Shown here piece by piece: positions 6,225-12,110 of a stretch of 12,110 nt of DNA. The notes beneath the pieces are model-generated. The model had not been told where the DNA came from. It saw only the letters and a program-made list of their open reading frames with translations, and did not search any database. The stretch covers positions 1 through 12,110 of the forward strand of contig WAQG01000020.1 of assembly GCA_015520395.1 (NCBI GenBank), in the 5' to 3' direction. Position 1 is the first letter of the stretch, and each line of letters opens with the position of its first letter. Position numbers and translations under genes: made by a program. This DNA is from Candidatus Geoarchaeota archaeon. GTDB lineage: Archaea > Thermoproteota > Thermoprotei > Gearchaeales > WAQG01.

Positions 6225-7139
6225 GTGTCAAGGTTGGGCGTCAGGGTCTGGGCTAGGGGGTTAAGGCTGCAGTTCTTAACCCTAACCCTTGCGACGGGCT
6301 TCCTGGGAGCCTCAGTCGCCTACTATTCACATGGAGGGGTGAGGCTCTTTGAAGCCATACTGGCTCTCGCTGGCGCCCTCATAGCCCACGCTGCCGTGAA
6401 CGTGTGGAACGATTATTTCGACTATACCAGCGGCCTTGATCTCCTAACCAGAAGAACACCCTTCAGCGGGGGCAGCGGAGTTCTCCCAGAGGGCCTGATA
6501 TCCCCGAGGGGGATGCTCACGGCAGCACTGCTATTAACCGGAGCGACGATCCTGATAGGAGCCTACTTCTACATCCTATACGGCCCCTGGCTCGTGGCCT
6601 ACGTTGTTGCTGGAATCACGCTAATGATACTTTACAGCCCCGTCATGACCAAGATTATGCTGGGGGAGATTGCGACCTTCCTCGGCTTCGGCCCCATCAT
6701 GACTCTTGGAATGTATCTCGTATCCTCAGGCACACCATGGAGCCCTCCGGCCATTGTGGCTGCGGTGTTTAATGGGCTTCTTGTTGCTGGGGTTCTGGTG
6801 TTAAATGAAATTCCAGACATAGATGCTGATAGAGAGGTTGGGAGAAAGACTATACCAGTCGTCTTTGGATCCACTGCTGGGGCGAAGGCCCACCTGATCT
6901 TCTTCTTGATAGCATATCTCGCCCTTGCGCTTGGGGTGTTAAAGGGTCTTCTCCCGCTAACCTCCCTTATATCGCTCATCGCCGCCCCGAGCCTCTATAG
7001 GGCTTATAGCCTAGCATCATCGGCAGGGGATGTTGAGTCGCTCATACCAGCCCTTGCTGAGAACATCAAAGGCACGCACCTAGCCTCGGTGCTCCTGGGC
7101 ATTGGGCTTCTAATGGGAGTTCTACTGCCACTACATTAA
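6225..7139 (+). CDS. UbiA-family prenyltransferase, MenA-like
   Basis: The 304-residue protein is an integral membrane prenyltransferase with about eight to nine hydrophobic segments. The first Asp-rich motif, which binds Mg-diphosphate, is NDYFDYTSGLD (62-72) with N62, D63, D66 and D72. The second is NEIPDIDADREVGRKT (194-209) with D198 and D202. The FSGGSGVLPEGLI segment (80-92) and the NDYFDY form resemble MenA, which joins a polyprenyl chain to 1,4-dihydroxy-2-naphthoate in menaquinone synthesis, a quinone used by several crenarchaeotes. Other acceptors, such as other quinone heads or lipid precursors, cannot be excluded. The start is uncertain: GTG 6225 fits a leaderless mRNA, while TTG 6234 has a GGTG six bases upstream. 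The ATG at 6221 is in another frame and stops soon. The next gene follows on the same strand after 36 bases. Confidence 0.87.
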   Translation: MSRLGVRVWARGLRLQFLTLTLATGFLGASVAYYSHGGVRLFEAILALAGALIAHAAVNVWNDYFDYTSGLDLLTRRTPFSGGSGVLPEGLISPRGMLTAALLLTGATILIGAYFYILYGPWLVAYVVAGITLMILYSPVMTKIMLGEIATFLGFGPIMTLGMYLVSSGTPWSPPAIVAAVFNGLLVAGVLVLNEIPDIDADREVGRKTIPVVFGSTAGAKAHLIFFLIAYLALALGVLKGLLPLTSLISLIAAPSLYRAYSLASSAGDVESLIPALAENIKGTHLASVLLGIGLLMGVLLPLH

Positions 7140-7175
7140 AATCTCCTGAAGTCCCAGCTTCTCTATGTGGGATCC

Positions 7176-8168
7176 ATGGCTAGGCTGTTTTTTAACGGGG
7201 ATTTAGAGCTCCTCAGGGGTAAGGTGGTTGCGGTCATAGGATATGGTAATCAGGGTAGGGCCCAGGCCCTCAACATGAGGGACTCGGGGGTTTCGGTGAT
7301 CATTGGAAACATCAGGGACGCGTACTGGGAAGCCGCCAGGAGAGACGGCTTTGAGGTCTATGATATTGATGAGGCCGTTGAGAGGGCCGACATAGTGCTT
7401 CTCCTCATACCCGACGAGGTCATGCCCAATGTGTATTCCGAGAAGGTTCTCCCGAGGCTTAGGGACGGGATGGTTCTCGCCTTTGCCAGCGGCTACAACG
7501 TGGCGTTCGGCTTCATAACTCCCCGACAGGGGGTGGACTACATCCTCGTAGCGCCCAGGATGATAGGGCAGGGTGTGCGGAACTCCTACCTGGAGGGTAG
7601 GGGCTTCCCGGTGCTTATAGGTGTCGCTCAGGACTCATCGGGAAGGGCGCTCGACTACGCTCTGGCCATAGCCAAGGCGATCGGGGCCTTTGGGGCTGGG
7701 GGGTGCGCGGTTGAATCGAGCTTTGAGGAGGAAGCGCACACCGACCTTTTTGGAGAGCAGGTCATAGGGGGAGGCATGCTCTTCCTGATAAGAACGGCCT
7801 ATGAGGTGATGGTCGAGTATGGGATAAGCCCTGAGGTCGCCTTGCTTGAGCTCTATGCCTCTGGTGAGCTGATAGAGGTTTTCAAGGCCGTTTTCTCGAT
7901 GGGTCTTTGGGGCCAGCTCAAGCTTCACTCGACGACGAGCCAGTATGGGCAGCAGACAAGGGGTCCGAGGATAGCTGGCCCAGAGCTTAAAACGGTGCTC
8001 AGAGGGATAATGGAGGATATAGTGAGTGGAAGGTTTGCCAGAGAGTGGGCTCTCGAACAGATGGCCGGAAAGCCCCACTTCAAGGCGATCTGGAGGAGGA
8101 ACCTGAGGCACCCCATGATCCTGGAGGAGCAGAAGCTTTACAGGGCGCTTGGCAGGATAAAAGATTAA
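7176..8168 (+). CDS. Ketol-acid reductoisomerase (IlvC)-like protein with altered catalytic residues
   Basis: The 330-residue protein has the length and two-domain order of class I ketol-acid reductoisomerase (KARI). The N-terminal Rossmann domain has IGYGNQGRAQALNMRDSG (21-38). The C-terminal knotted helical domain has DLFGEQ (190-195), with D190 and E194 of the first metal site, and E225 and S252 at positions that match further KARI ligands. True KARI has a catalytic His in 'HGFN'; here the segment is FASGYN with S105. The invariant Lys of 'APK' is R128. The second Glu of 'E-x3-E' in the metal site is S229 (ELYAS). It therefore probably does not make dihydroxyisovalerate; it may be a reductase on another substrate. 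I chose ATG 7176, preceded by GTGGG; GTG 7167 is an in-frame alternative. It follows the prenyltransferase closely and is probably co-transcribed with it. Confidence 0.85.
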   Translation: MARLFFNGDLELLRGKVVAVIGYGNQGRAQALNMRDSGVSVIIGNIRDAYWEAARRDGFEVYDIDEAVERADIVLLLIPDEVMPNVYSEKVLPRLRDGMVLAFASGYNVAFGFITPRQGVDYILVAPRMIGQGVRNSYLEGRGFPVLIGVAQDSSGRALDYALAIAKAIGAFGAGGCAVESSFEEEAHTDLFGEQVIGGGMLFLIRTAYEVMVEYGISPEVALLELYASGELIEVFKAVFSMGLWGQLKLHSTTSQYGQQTRGPRIAGPELKTVLRGIMEDIVSGRFAREWALEQMAGKPHFKAIWRRNLRHPMILEEQKLYRALGRIKD

Positions 8169-8172
8169 AAAG
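8163..8172 (+). promoter_or_regulatory. Possible TATA box of the MscS-like gene
   Basis: GATTAAAAAG overlaps the stop of the preceding gene and is centred about 26 bases before ATG 8194. With no ribosome site before that ATG, a leaderless transcript starting here is plausible, though the gene could also be read from the upstream genes. Confidence 0.4.
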
Positions 8173-8193
8173 CTGCCGCATTCCCCATACCCT

Positions 8194-8832
8194 ATGGACG
8201 CCGTGGATAGGATAGATGACATTATGGATGAATATGCTGAAAAGACGGCCATCGTCGTCAGGAAGAGTAGGATGCTGGGCCTAGGAATCTTCTATATTAT
8301 TTTGCTGATAGCGGTTCTGATGCTCACAGAATGGCTCTTCAGGACTCATGAGCTCCTCTTTCCATATCAACAATACCTTCCATTCATATATGCCGCCGAG
8401 GTGCTTGGTCTCGGTGCCCTGGCGGTAGAGTCCCTTGGGAGAGGTGCTGCTGATGTTAGGAGTGTTGTAGGTGGTCCGGGCTTTGGGCACGCATTAAAGG
8501 CCATGGTCAGGGTAGCGGGCTATGGTGTGCTTCTCTCCATAATGGCCTCAATATTTAACGCCGACCCAGCTGCCGCGCTCACGATCGGCGGCTTCCTGGG
8601 ACTTGTGGCAGGCCTTGCCGTTCAACACGTCCTGGGAAACGCTGTTGCGGGCGTGTTCCTGATACTTTCGAGACCCTTTCGCCTTGGAGAACGGGTTAAG
8701 CTTCTCGGCAAGTATGAGGGGATGGTTAAGGATATTGGCGTTATGTATACTGTTCTGGAGTCGAAAGGCGACCTCATCTACATACCAAGCAACAAGATAG
8801 TTGGGGATATAATAGTGAAGAGGAAGCGTTAG
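8194..8832 (+). CDS. Small MscS-type mechanosensitive channel
   Basis: The 212-residue membrane protein matches the pore and beta-domain of the MscS family, which opens under membrane tension to release solutes during osmotic downshock. Hydrophobic segments lie at about 28-46, 62-80 and 103-120, followed by the pore helix region GGFLGLVAGLAVQHVLGNAV (132-151), rich in Gly and Ala as in MscS TM3. After it come SRPFRLGERVKL (159-170), a small beta-domain, and the DLIYIPSNKIVGDIIV segment (193-208). It ends right there, so the C-terminal alpha/beta vestibule found in E. coli MscS (286 residues) is missing. A charged N-terminal helix precedes the membrane part. It may be a minimal channel or a regulatory ion-conducting protein. 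The stop TAG overlaps the stop of the convergent transporter gene. Confidence 0.82.
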   Translation: MDAVDRIDDIMDEYAEKTAIVVRKSRMLGLGIFYIILLIAVLMLTEWLFRTHELLFPYQQYLPFIYAAEVLGLGALAVESLGRGAADVRSVVGGPGFGHALKAMVRVAGYGVLLSIMASIFNADPAAALTIGGFLGLVAGLAVQHVLGNAVAGVFLILSRPFRLGERVKLLGKYEGMVKDIGVMYTVLESKGDLIYIPSNKIVGDIIVKRKR

Positions 8833-10133
8833 TCTTCGAGGGGCTTCCCCCTAGTCTCTATTCCCAGGATGGCTACGTCAAGCGCCTCAACGAGAAAGAC
8901 CGCCGCCGTCAGCATTAGCGCGGCGAAGAGGCCATGTACGGCCAGCATATAGCCGGTGATGGTTGGCCCTATTATCCCAGCTATCCGCCCGAAGCCTGAG
9001 GCGGCGCCGTATCCCGCCCCCCTTATCTCGGTGGGGTAGATCTCTGTTGGATAGGTCATCACGACACCCCAGGCGCCCAGGTTGAAGAACGTTATGGCCG
9101 AGAGCCAAATCACAAGCTCTACTGGGCTCTTAGACATTGCGAAACCCACTATGGATGCGGCTGTCAGTATGAGGAAGACTGTCAGGGTAGGTTTTCTTCC
9201 AACCCTCTCAACGAGCCATGCCGCGGTGAAGTAGCCCGGTATTTGTGCCAGGGACGTTAACAGATTGTACCAGAGGGCCGTGGGGAGCGGATAACCCATC
9301 TTAACCATCGCTTTTATGATCCATAGGAAGAAGGAGTAGTAGCCGTAGACCATCGCGAACCACATTATCCAGGAGAATGCTGTTCTTCTGATATACTTCC
9401 TAGACCAAAGATCCAGGATCCCAACCCTTCTGGCAGGCTTATCGGCCAGGTTTGCCTCAACGGGCTTAGCGTCTGGCAGAAACTCCTTCACTATTCTTCT
9501 CGCCTCCTCTACACGCCCCTTTATCTCAAGATACCTGGGGGACCTGGGGAGCACCGCCCAGAGCAGGGGTAGGAGTAGGATTGGTATTGAGCCTGTTAGG
9601 AAATAGGCCCTCCACCCGTAGGCCGGTATTATCAGGAATCCGAATAGGGATGCAGCTATCCATCCGTAAGCCCAGAAGCTGTCCAGGAGTACGAGAAACC
9701 GCCCTCTAGCCTGTATCGGCAGAAACTCGGAGAGATAAACAAAGCTTATGGGTATGGCGCCACCTATCCCAAAGCCTATCAATATTCTCAGGACGAGTAG
9801 GATCTCCCATCCCCACGCCGCCGAGGAGAGCCCTGCAGCCGCCGAGTATGTGAACACTGCTAGCAATAGCGCTGTTTTCCTTCCAATCCTGTCAGATAAA
9901 TACCCCCACGTGGTAGCCCCCAGAAACATCCCTATAAAGACTGACCCAGCTATGAAGCCAGCCAGCTCGCTGCTCAGCCTCCACTCCTCTATGAGGGAGG
10001 GAAGCGCCAGTGATATGAGTAGCAGATCCATAGCCGTGAAAAGGTATGGCAAGCCGACCAACACCAACATCCTGTAATGCCTAGGGATAACCGGCCCCCT
10101 CTCTAGGGCTATACTATAACTTAAGCTCGGCAT
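8829..10133 (-). CDS. MFS transporter (sugar porter / aromatic acid-type)
   Basis: The 434-residue protein has the twelve-helix pattern of the major facilitator superfamily, with a charged central loop at about 197-250. Motif A between helices 2 and 3 is GYLSDRIGRK (77-86), and its repeat in the second half is ERVGRK (309-314). D36 sits in helix 1, as in proton-coupled members. TYPTEIYPTEIRGAGYG (360-376) and the RGR after helix 4 (QARGRF, 141-146) place it near the sugar-porter and aromatic acid:H+ symporter groups. The substrate is unknown; its neighbour upstream is a flavoprotein of the 4-hydroxyphenylacetate hydroxylase/4-hydroxybutyryl-CoA dehydratase family, which hints at an organic acid, but this is weak. 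ATG 10133 lies about 27 bases from a clear TATA box and has no ribosome site, so it is probably leaderless. It overlaps tail to tail with the channel gene. Confidence 0.87.
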   Translation of the reverse strand: MPSLSYSIALERGPVIPRHYRMLVLVGLPYLFTAMDLLLISLALPSLIEEWRLSSELAGFIAGSVFIGMFLGATTWGYLSDRIGRKTALLLAVFTYSAAAGLSSAAWGWEILLVLRILIGFGIGGAIPISFVYLSEFLPIQARGRFLVLLDSFWAYGWIAASLFGFLIIPAYGWRAYFLTGSIPILLLPLLWAVLPRSPRYLEIKGRVEEARRIVKEFLPDAKPVEANLADKPARRVGILDLWSRKYIRRTAFSWIMWFAMVYGYYSFFLWIIKAMVKMGYPLPTALWYNLLTSLAQIPGYFTAAWLVERVGRKPTLTVFLILTAASIVGFAMSKSPVELVIWLSAITFFNLGAWGVVMTYPTEIYPTEIRGAGYGAASGFGRIAGIIGPTITGYMLAVHGLFAALMLTAAVFLVEALDVAILGIETRGKPLED

Positions 10134-10153
10134 CCCAAGTTAGACTTGAACAG

Positions 10154-10166
10154 CCTATAAAATAAG
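10154..10166 (-). promoter_or_regulatory. TATA box of the MFS transporter gene
   Basis: The minus strand reads CTTATTTTATAGG, one of the best TATA elements in the window, centred about 27 bases from ATG 10133. Transcription should start at or next to the ATG. Confidence 0.6.
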
Positions 10167-10199
10167 CGGGGTGTTTAACGCAACAGCTACGCTGCGGAG

Positions 10200-10209
10200 T
10201 TTCCGGAAA
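10200..10209. promoter_or_regulatory. Palindrome TTTCCGGAAA, possible operator
   Basis: A perfect ten-base palindrome lies about 35 bases upstream of the MFS TATA box, a position where archaeal activators often bind. No second copy is seen nearby and no regulator gene is in the window, so the role is a guess. Confidence 0.25.
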
Positions 10210-10272
10210 TCCCGTATCTTCAAAGCTCCGGTTTTCATATCCATTGTCTACTGGAAATATGCAATTTAAGGT

Positions 10273-10285
10273 CAAAAAATATTTG
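10273..10285 (-). terminator. U-rich terminator of the dehydratase-family gene
   Basis: On the minus strand the bases read AAATATTTTTTGA, with six T residues about 18 to 24 bases past the TAA at 10297. This is the kind of T-tract at which archaeal RNA polymerase stops. It separates the gene from the MFS gene, which has its own promoter. Confidence 0.45.
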
Positions 10286-10296
10286 GTAAAATGTGG

Positions 10297-11742
10297 TTAT
10301 TCTATTCCAGCTATCCTCTTTGCAAGCTCCATCTTCCTTGCAAAATCCGTTTTTCTGAGGATTCCTATCAGCTGTGTCTGCGGCGGGCCTCCACCCTGGA
10401 TAGCCCCGACCATATGGGGGCTAGCAACCCAGTTTTCAATGAGCCTGTAGACCCTAAGCCTATCCTCTACATCCACGTCCGCCCGGGTTTTCAGGTACTT
10501 CTTAACCAGCTTCCCAACCTCAGGGTTCCTTAAATCGAGCTCTGATGGGCCTGTCACGGCAAGCCCACCTGCTATGTCGGCTGTTATCTTTAACATCTCG
10601 GGGAACCCCTCGGCCGCAGCAAGCTTCGCAACATCCGATAGGAGGGGGTCTGGGATGTATGAGCCGCTTGCCGTCCTCACACCCTTATAGGCGGCGGCCA
10701 GACCTGTCGAGTATGCCTTCTCGTTGAGGTAGCTCATATAGGCAAGCTTGTTCCTTATATGGCCAGCTTTCTCCACACCCTCATAGGTTGCAGCGAGAGC
10801 TGCGGCCCCTATCAGAACGTCGCCGAAGCCTGCCTTGCATCCTGCGCCTCCACCCCTGTGGTGGGCTGAGAAATACTCTATTAGCCTTCCTGTGAACTCG
10901 GTTTCCCCGTACATGAACACGTTGTCCCATGGGACAAAGACGTCGTTGAATATCACCATCCCGGTTCCCCTGATCCCGTACCTTAAGTTTCCTATGTCTA
11001 TGTCGAGCCCGTGCTCCTCCCTGAGGAGGAACTTCGCCTCATAGCTGTTCCACTGATGGACGTATATTAGTCCCTTAGAGTCTCCGGGAACTGCGAACGA
11101 GACGCTCCACTGTGCCTCCTCTGGCCTCATAGCTCTTGTTGGGATGACAATTATATAATCGGCCGCAACGGCGCCGCTCTGATGGATCTTCGCCCCCCTA
11201 ACCACGATCCCATTCCGCCTCTCCTCAACAACCCTCAGATAAAGGTCGGGGTCCTCCTGCTCGCTGGGCCTCCTCGCCCTATCGCCCTTCACATCGGTCA
11301 TAGCCCCCGTTACGGCGTAGTCGTTTCTTTTAGCCTCCCTCAGAAACCTCCTAAACCTCCGATGATACTCCGTGCCGTACTTCTCATCTATCTCATATGT
11401 AACTGGGTAAAGGGCGTTTATTGCATCATGGCCAGTGCACCTGTAGTTGCATGTGCCTATCCGGCTATTCACTATCCTCATCATTTCAACCCTTTTAACC
11501 AGGTCTTCAGGGCTCTTAGCAACGTGAAGAAACCTGTTTATCTCCTCCCCCTCCTCGTTCACAGCGGTCAAAATGCCCTTGTACTTGTCCATCAGCGCCA
11601 GCCTGTAGGTCTCCATAAACGAGTTTATTATAGGCCTTATGTTGGGGTGGCTGGTGAAATCCTCGACGCGCCTACCGAAAACGTAGACCACCCTCCTAGA
11701 CGACTTTAACCGTTCAAGGTACTCCTCCGGCTTTATCAACAA
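10297..11742 (-). CDS. 4-hydroxybutyryl-CoA dehydratase-type flavoprotein (HpaB/AbfD family)
   Basis: The 481-residue protein belongs to the family of FAD enzymes that includes 4-hydroxyphenylacetate 3-hydroxylase and 4-hydroxybutyryl-CoA dehydratase/vinylacetyl-CoA isomerase. The four [4Fe-4S] ligands that set the dehydratase apart are present with exact spacing: C98 and C102 (CNYRC), then H295 and C302 (HRGGGAGC), with the following lysine K303. Family segments include GAMTDVKGDRARRPSEQEDP (146-165), VVRGAKIHQSGA (180-191) and FNDVFVPWDNVF (265-276). In crenarchaeotes this dehydratase turns 4-hydroxybutyryl-CoA into crotonyl-CoA in the 3-hydroxypropionate/ or dicarboxylate/4-hydroxybutyrate cycles; in fermenters it serves aminobutyrate breakdown. 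Positions I recall as Tyr296, Gln101 and Thr190 in the clostridial enzyme appear as Gly299, Tyr100 and Ser189, so a variant role is possible. Start TTG 11742 has GGTGG six bases upstream; TTG 11739 is an alternative. Confidence 0.82.
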   Translation of the reverse strand: MLIKPEEYLERLKSSRRVVYVFGRRVEDFTSHPNIRPIINSFMETYRLALMDKYKGILTAVNEEGEEINRFLHVAKSPEDLVKRVEMMRIVNSRIGTCNYRCTGHDAINALYPVTYEIDEKYGTEYHRRFRRFLREAKRNDYAVTGAMTDVKGDRARRPSEQEDPDLYLRVVEERRNGIVVRGAKIHQSGAVAADYIIVIPTRAMRPEEAQWSVSFAVPGDSKGLIYVHQWNSYEAKFLLREEHGLDIDIGNLRYGIRGTGMVIFNDVFVPWDNVFMYGETEFTGRLIEYFSAHHRGGGAGCKAGFGDVLIGAAALAATYEGVEKAGHIRNKLAYMSYLNEKAYSTGLAAAYKGVRTASGSYIPDPLLSDVAKLAAAEGFPEMLKITADIAGGLAVTGPSELDLRNPEVGKLVKKYLKTRADVDVEDRLRVYRLIENWVASPHMVGAIQGGGPPQTQLIGILRKTDFARKMELAKRIAGIE

Positions 11743-11748
11743 AATCTA

Positions 11749-11753
11749 CCACC
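11749..11753 (-). promoter_or_regulatory. Ribosome binding site of the dehydratase-family gene
   Basis: GGTGG on the minus strand, six bases before the TTG start at 11742. It supports a TTG start, there being no ATG or GTG near the conserved N-terminus. An AT-rich stretch at about 11769-11786 could hold the promoter, but the TATA match is weak. Confidence 0.55.
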
Positions 11754-11794
11754 AAGCCTCAAGTCGCATTAACAAAGTTAATAACATGTTGATC

Positions 11795-11808
11795 CAGCGG
11801 CCGCGCTG
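11795..11808. repeat. GC-rich inverted repeat after the acetyltransferase gene
   Basis: CAGCG and CGCTG flank GCCG, forming a five-base-pair stem about ten bases past the acetyltransferase stop on the minus strand. It may be a transcript-end hairpin. It is short and may be chance. Confidence 0.25.
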
Positions 11809-11817
11809 AGCCTCCGG

Positions 11818-12110
11818 CTAGAACAGCCTGGCCAGCTCGCCGAGTACCATTATGGTTCCATAATCCAACGGAATTATTGATGCATTCAGCTTCCTTGCAA
11901 TCCTGTAAACTGGCCTGTTATCGGACCTCGTATAGGCCTTCACCACCTTTACACGCCCTCGGAGCTCTTCTACAAGTTTCCTTACTAGGAGCGTCCCCAA
12001 CCCAGCCCCACGCCAACCCCTCTTAACCACCACCGCTATCTCCGCCTCGTCCCCAGCCACGTATGCCTCAGCAACCCCGATCAGCTCGCCATTTGAGAAA
12101 GCACCTATTA
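11818..12110 (-). CDS. GNAT-family N-acetyltransferase, C-terminal part (5' end outside window)
   Basis: The frame is open from the window edge to a TAG stop and shows the last 96 residues. It has the core of a GNAT fold: a beta-strand pair (IGAFSNGELIGVAEAY, then EIAVVVK), and motif A for acetyl-CoA binding RGWRGAGLGT (fragment residues 30-39, matching R/QxxGxG/A). A helix follows (LLVRKLVEELRG) and then the 'SDNRPVYRIARKLN' region near the C-terminus that often holds the N-x-x-x-Y-x-x-A-x-K-L pattern. Such enzymes acetylate protein N-termini, lysines, polyamines or small molecules. The pattern also recalls the GNAT part of Pat-type lysine acetyltransferases, but this cannot be decided with the N-terminus missing. 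A GTG at 12060 exists inside the frame, but strand-like, family-typical sequence continues upstream of it, so it is not the start. Confidence 0.8.
   Translation of the reverse strand, partial: IGAFSNGELIGVAEAYVAGDEAEIAVVVKRGWRGAGLGTLLVRKLVEELRGRVKVVKAYTRSDNRPVYRIARKLNASIIPLDYGTIMVLGELARLF

Noticed and set aside
6221..6256. ATG at 6221 as the prenyltransferase start
   Set aside because: It is in a different frame and reaches a TAG after eleven codons; the prenyltransferase frame starts with GTG 6225 or TTG 6234.
7635..8252. 205-codon minus-strand frame across the KARI-like gene and the start of the channel gene
   Set aside because: It is antisense to two well-supported genes and has no family features.
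11182..11709. 175-codon plus-strand frame inside the dehydratase gene
   Set aside because: It is antisense to the conserved core with the Fe-S ligand region; its proline-rich, low-information composition is typical of a shadow frame.
10297..11742. Annotation as the 4-hydroxyphenylacetate 3-hydroxylase HpaB
   Set aside because: The CxxxC and H-x6-C Fe-S ligand sets are features of the 4-hydroxybutyryl-CoA dehydratase branch and are not expected in the hydroxylase.

Overview
The window reads as chromosomal DNA of a thermophilic archaeon, most likely a crenarchaeote (Thermoproteota). The signs are Arg codons that are mostly AGG/AGA, frequent ATA for Ile, GTG and TTG starts, GGAGG/GGTG-type ribosome sites at some genes, and AT-rich TATA boxes 25-30 bases before apparently leaderless starts at others. 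The gene content also fits: an archaeal AlaX, a MenA/UbiA-type prenyltransferase, an AmrS-type radical SAM protein and a 4-hydroxybutyryl-CoA dehydratase-type flavoprotein. The order or genus cannot be fixed from the sequence alone. Coding density is high, and I see no rRNA, tRNA, CRISPR array, insertion sequence or phage gene.

Layout, left to right. (1) 1-147 (+): C-terminal tail of an ABC-type ATPase. (2) 208-1341 (+): a beta-decarboxylating dehydrogenase of the tartrate/D-malate/isopropylmalate type, convergent with (3) 1355-2110 (-), an SDR oxidoreductase. (4) 2159-3229 (-): AmrS-type radical SAM protein. (5) 3398-4165 (-): nucleoside phosphorylase, whose real start lies well inside the longest reading frame. 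(6) 4308-5405 (-): DAO-family FAD oxidoreductase, downstream of and probably co-transcribed with (7) 5423-6121 (-), an AlaX tRNA-editing protein. (8) 6225-7139 (+): UbiA/MenA prenyltransferase, divergent from AlaX. (9) 7176-8168 (+): a ketol-acid reductoisomerase homologue that has lost catalytic residues. (10) 8194-8832 (+): a minimal MscS-type channel whose stop overlaps that of the convergent (11) 8829-10133 (-), an MFS transporter. (12) 10297-11742 (-): a HpaB/4-hydroxybutyryl-CoA dehydratase-family flavoprotein with all four Fe-S ligands. (13) 11818-12110 (-): a GNAT acetyltransferase cut by the window edge.

Most of the window is ordinary metabolic chromosome. The AlaX-oxidoreductase pair looks like an operon (17-base gap), and UbiA and the reductoisomerase-like gene are closely spaced on the same strand. 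The most unusual item is the reductoisomerase homologue at 7176-8168. It keeps the NAD(P) site and the DLFGEQ motif, but the catalytic His and one metal-binding Glu are replaced, so it probably does something other than branched-chain amino acid synthesis. Its partner in the putative transcript is a membrane prenyltransferase. The second item of interest is the dehydratase-type flavoprotein. It may belong to the 4-hydroxybutyrate part of a carbon-fixation cycle, yet it differs from the textbook enzyme at several remembered active-site positions.
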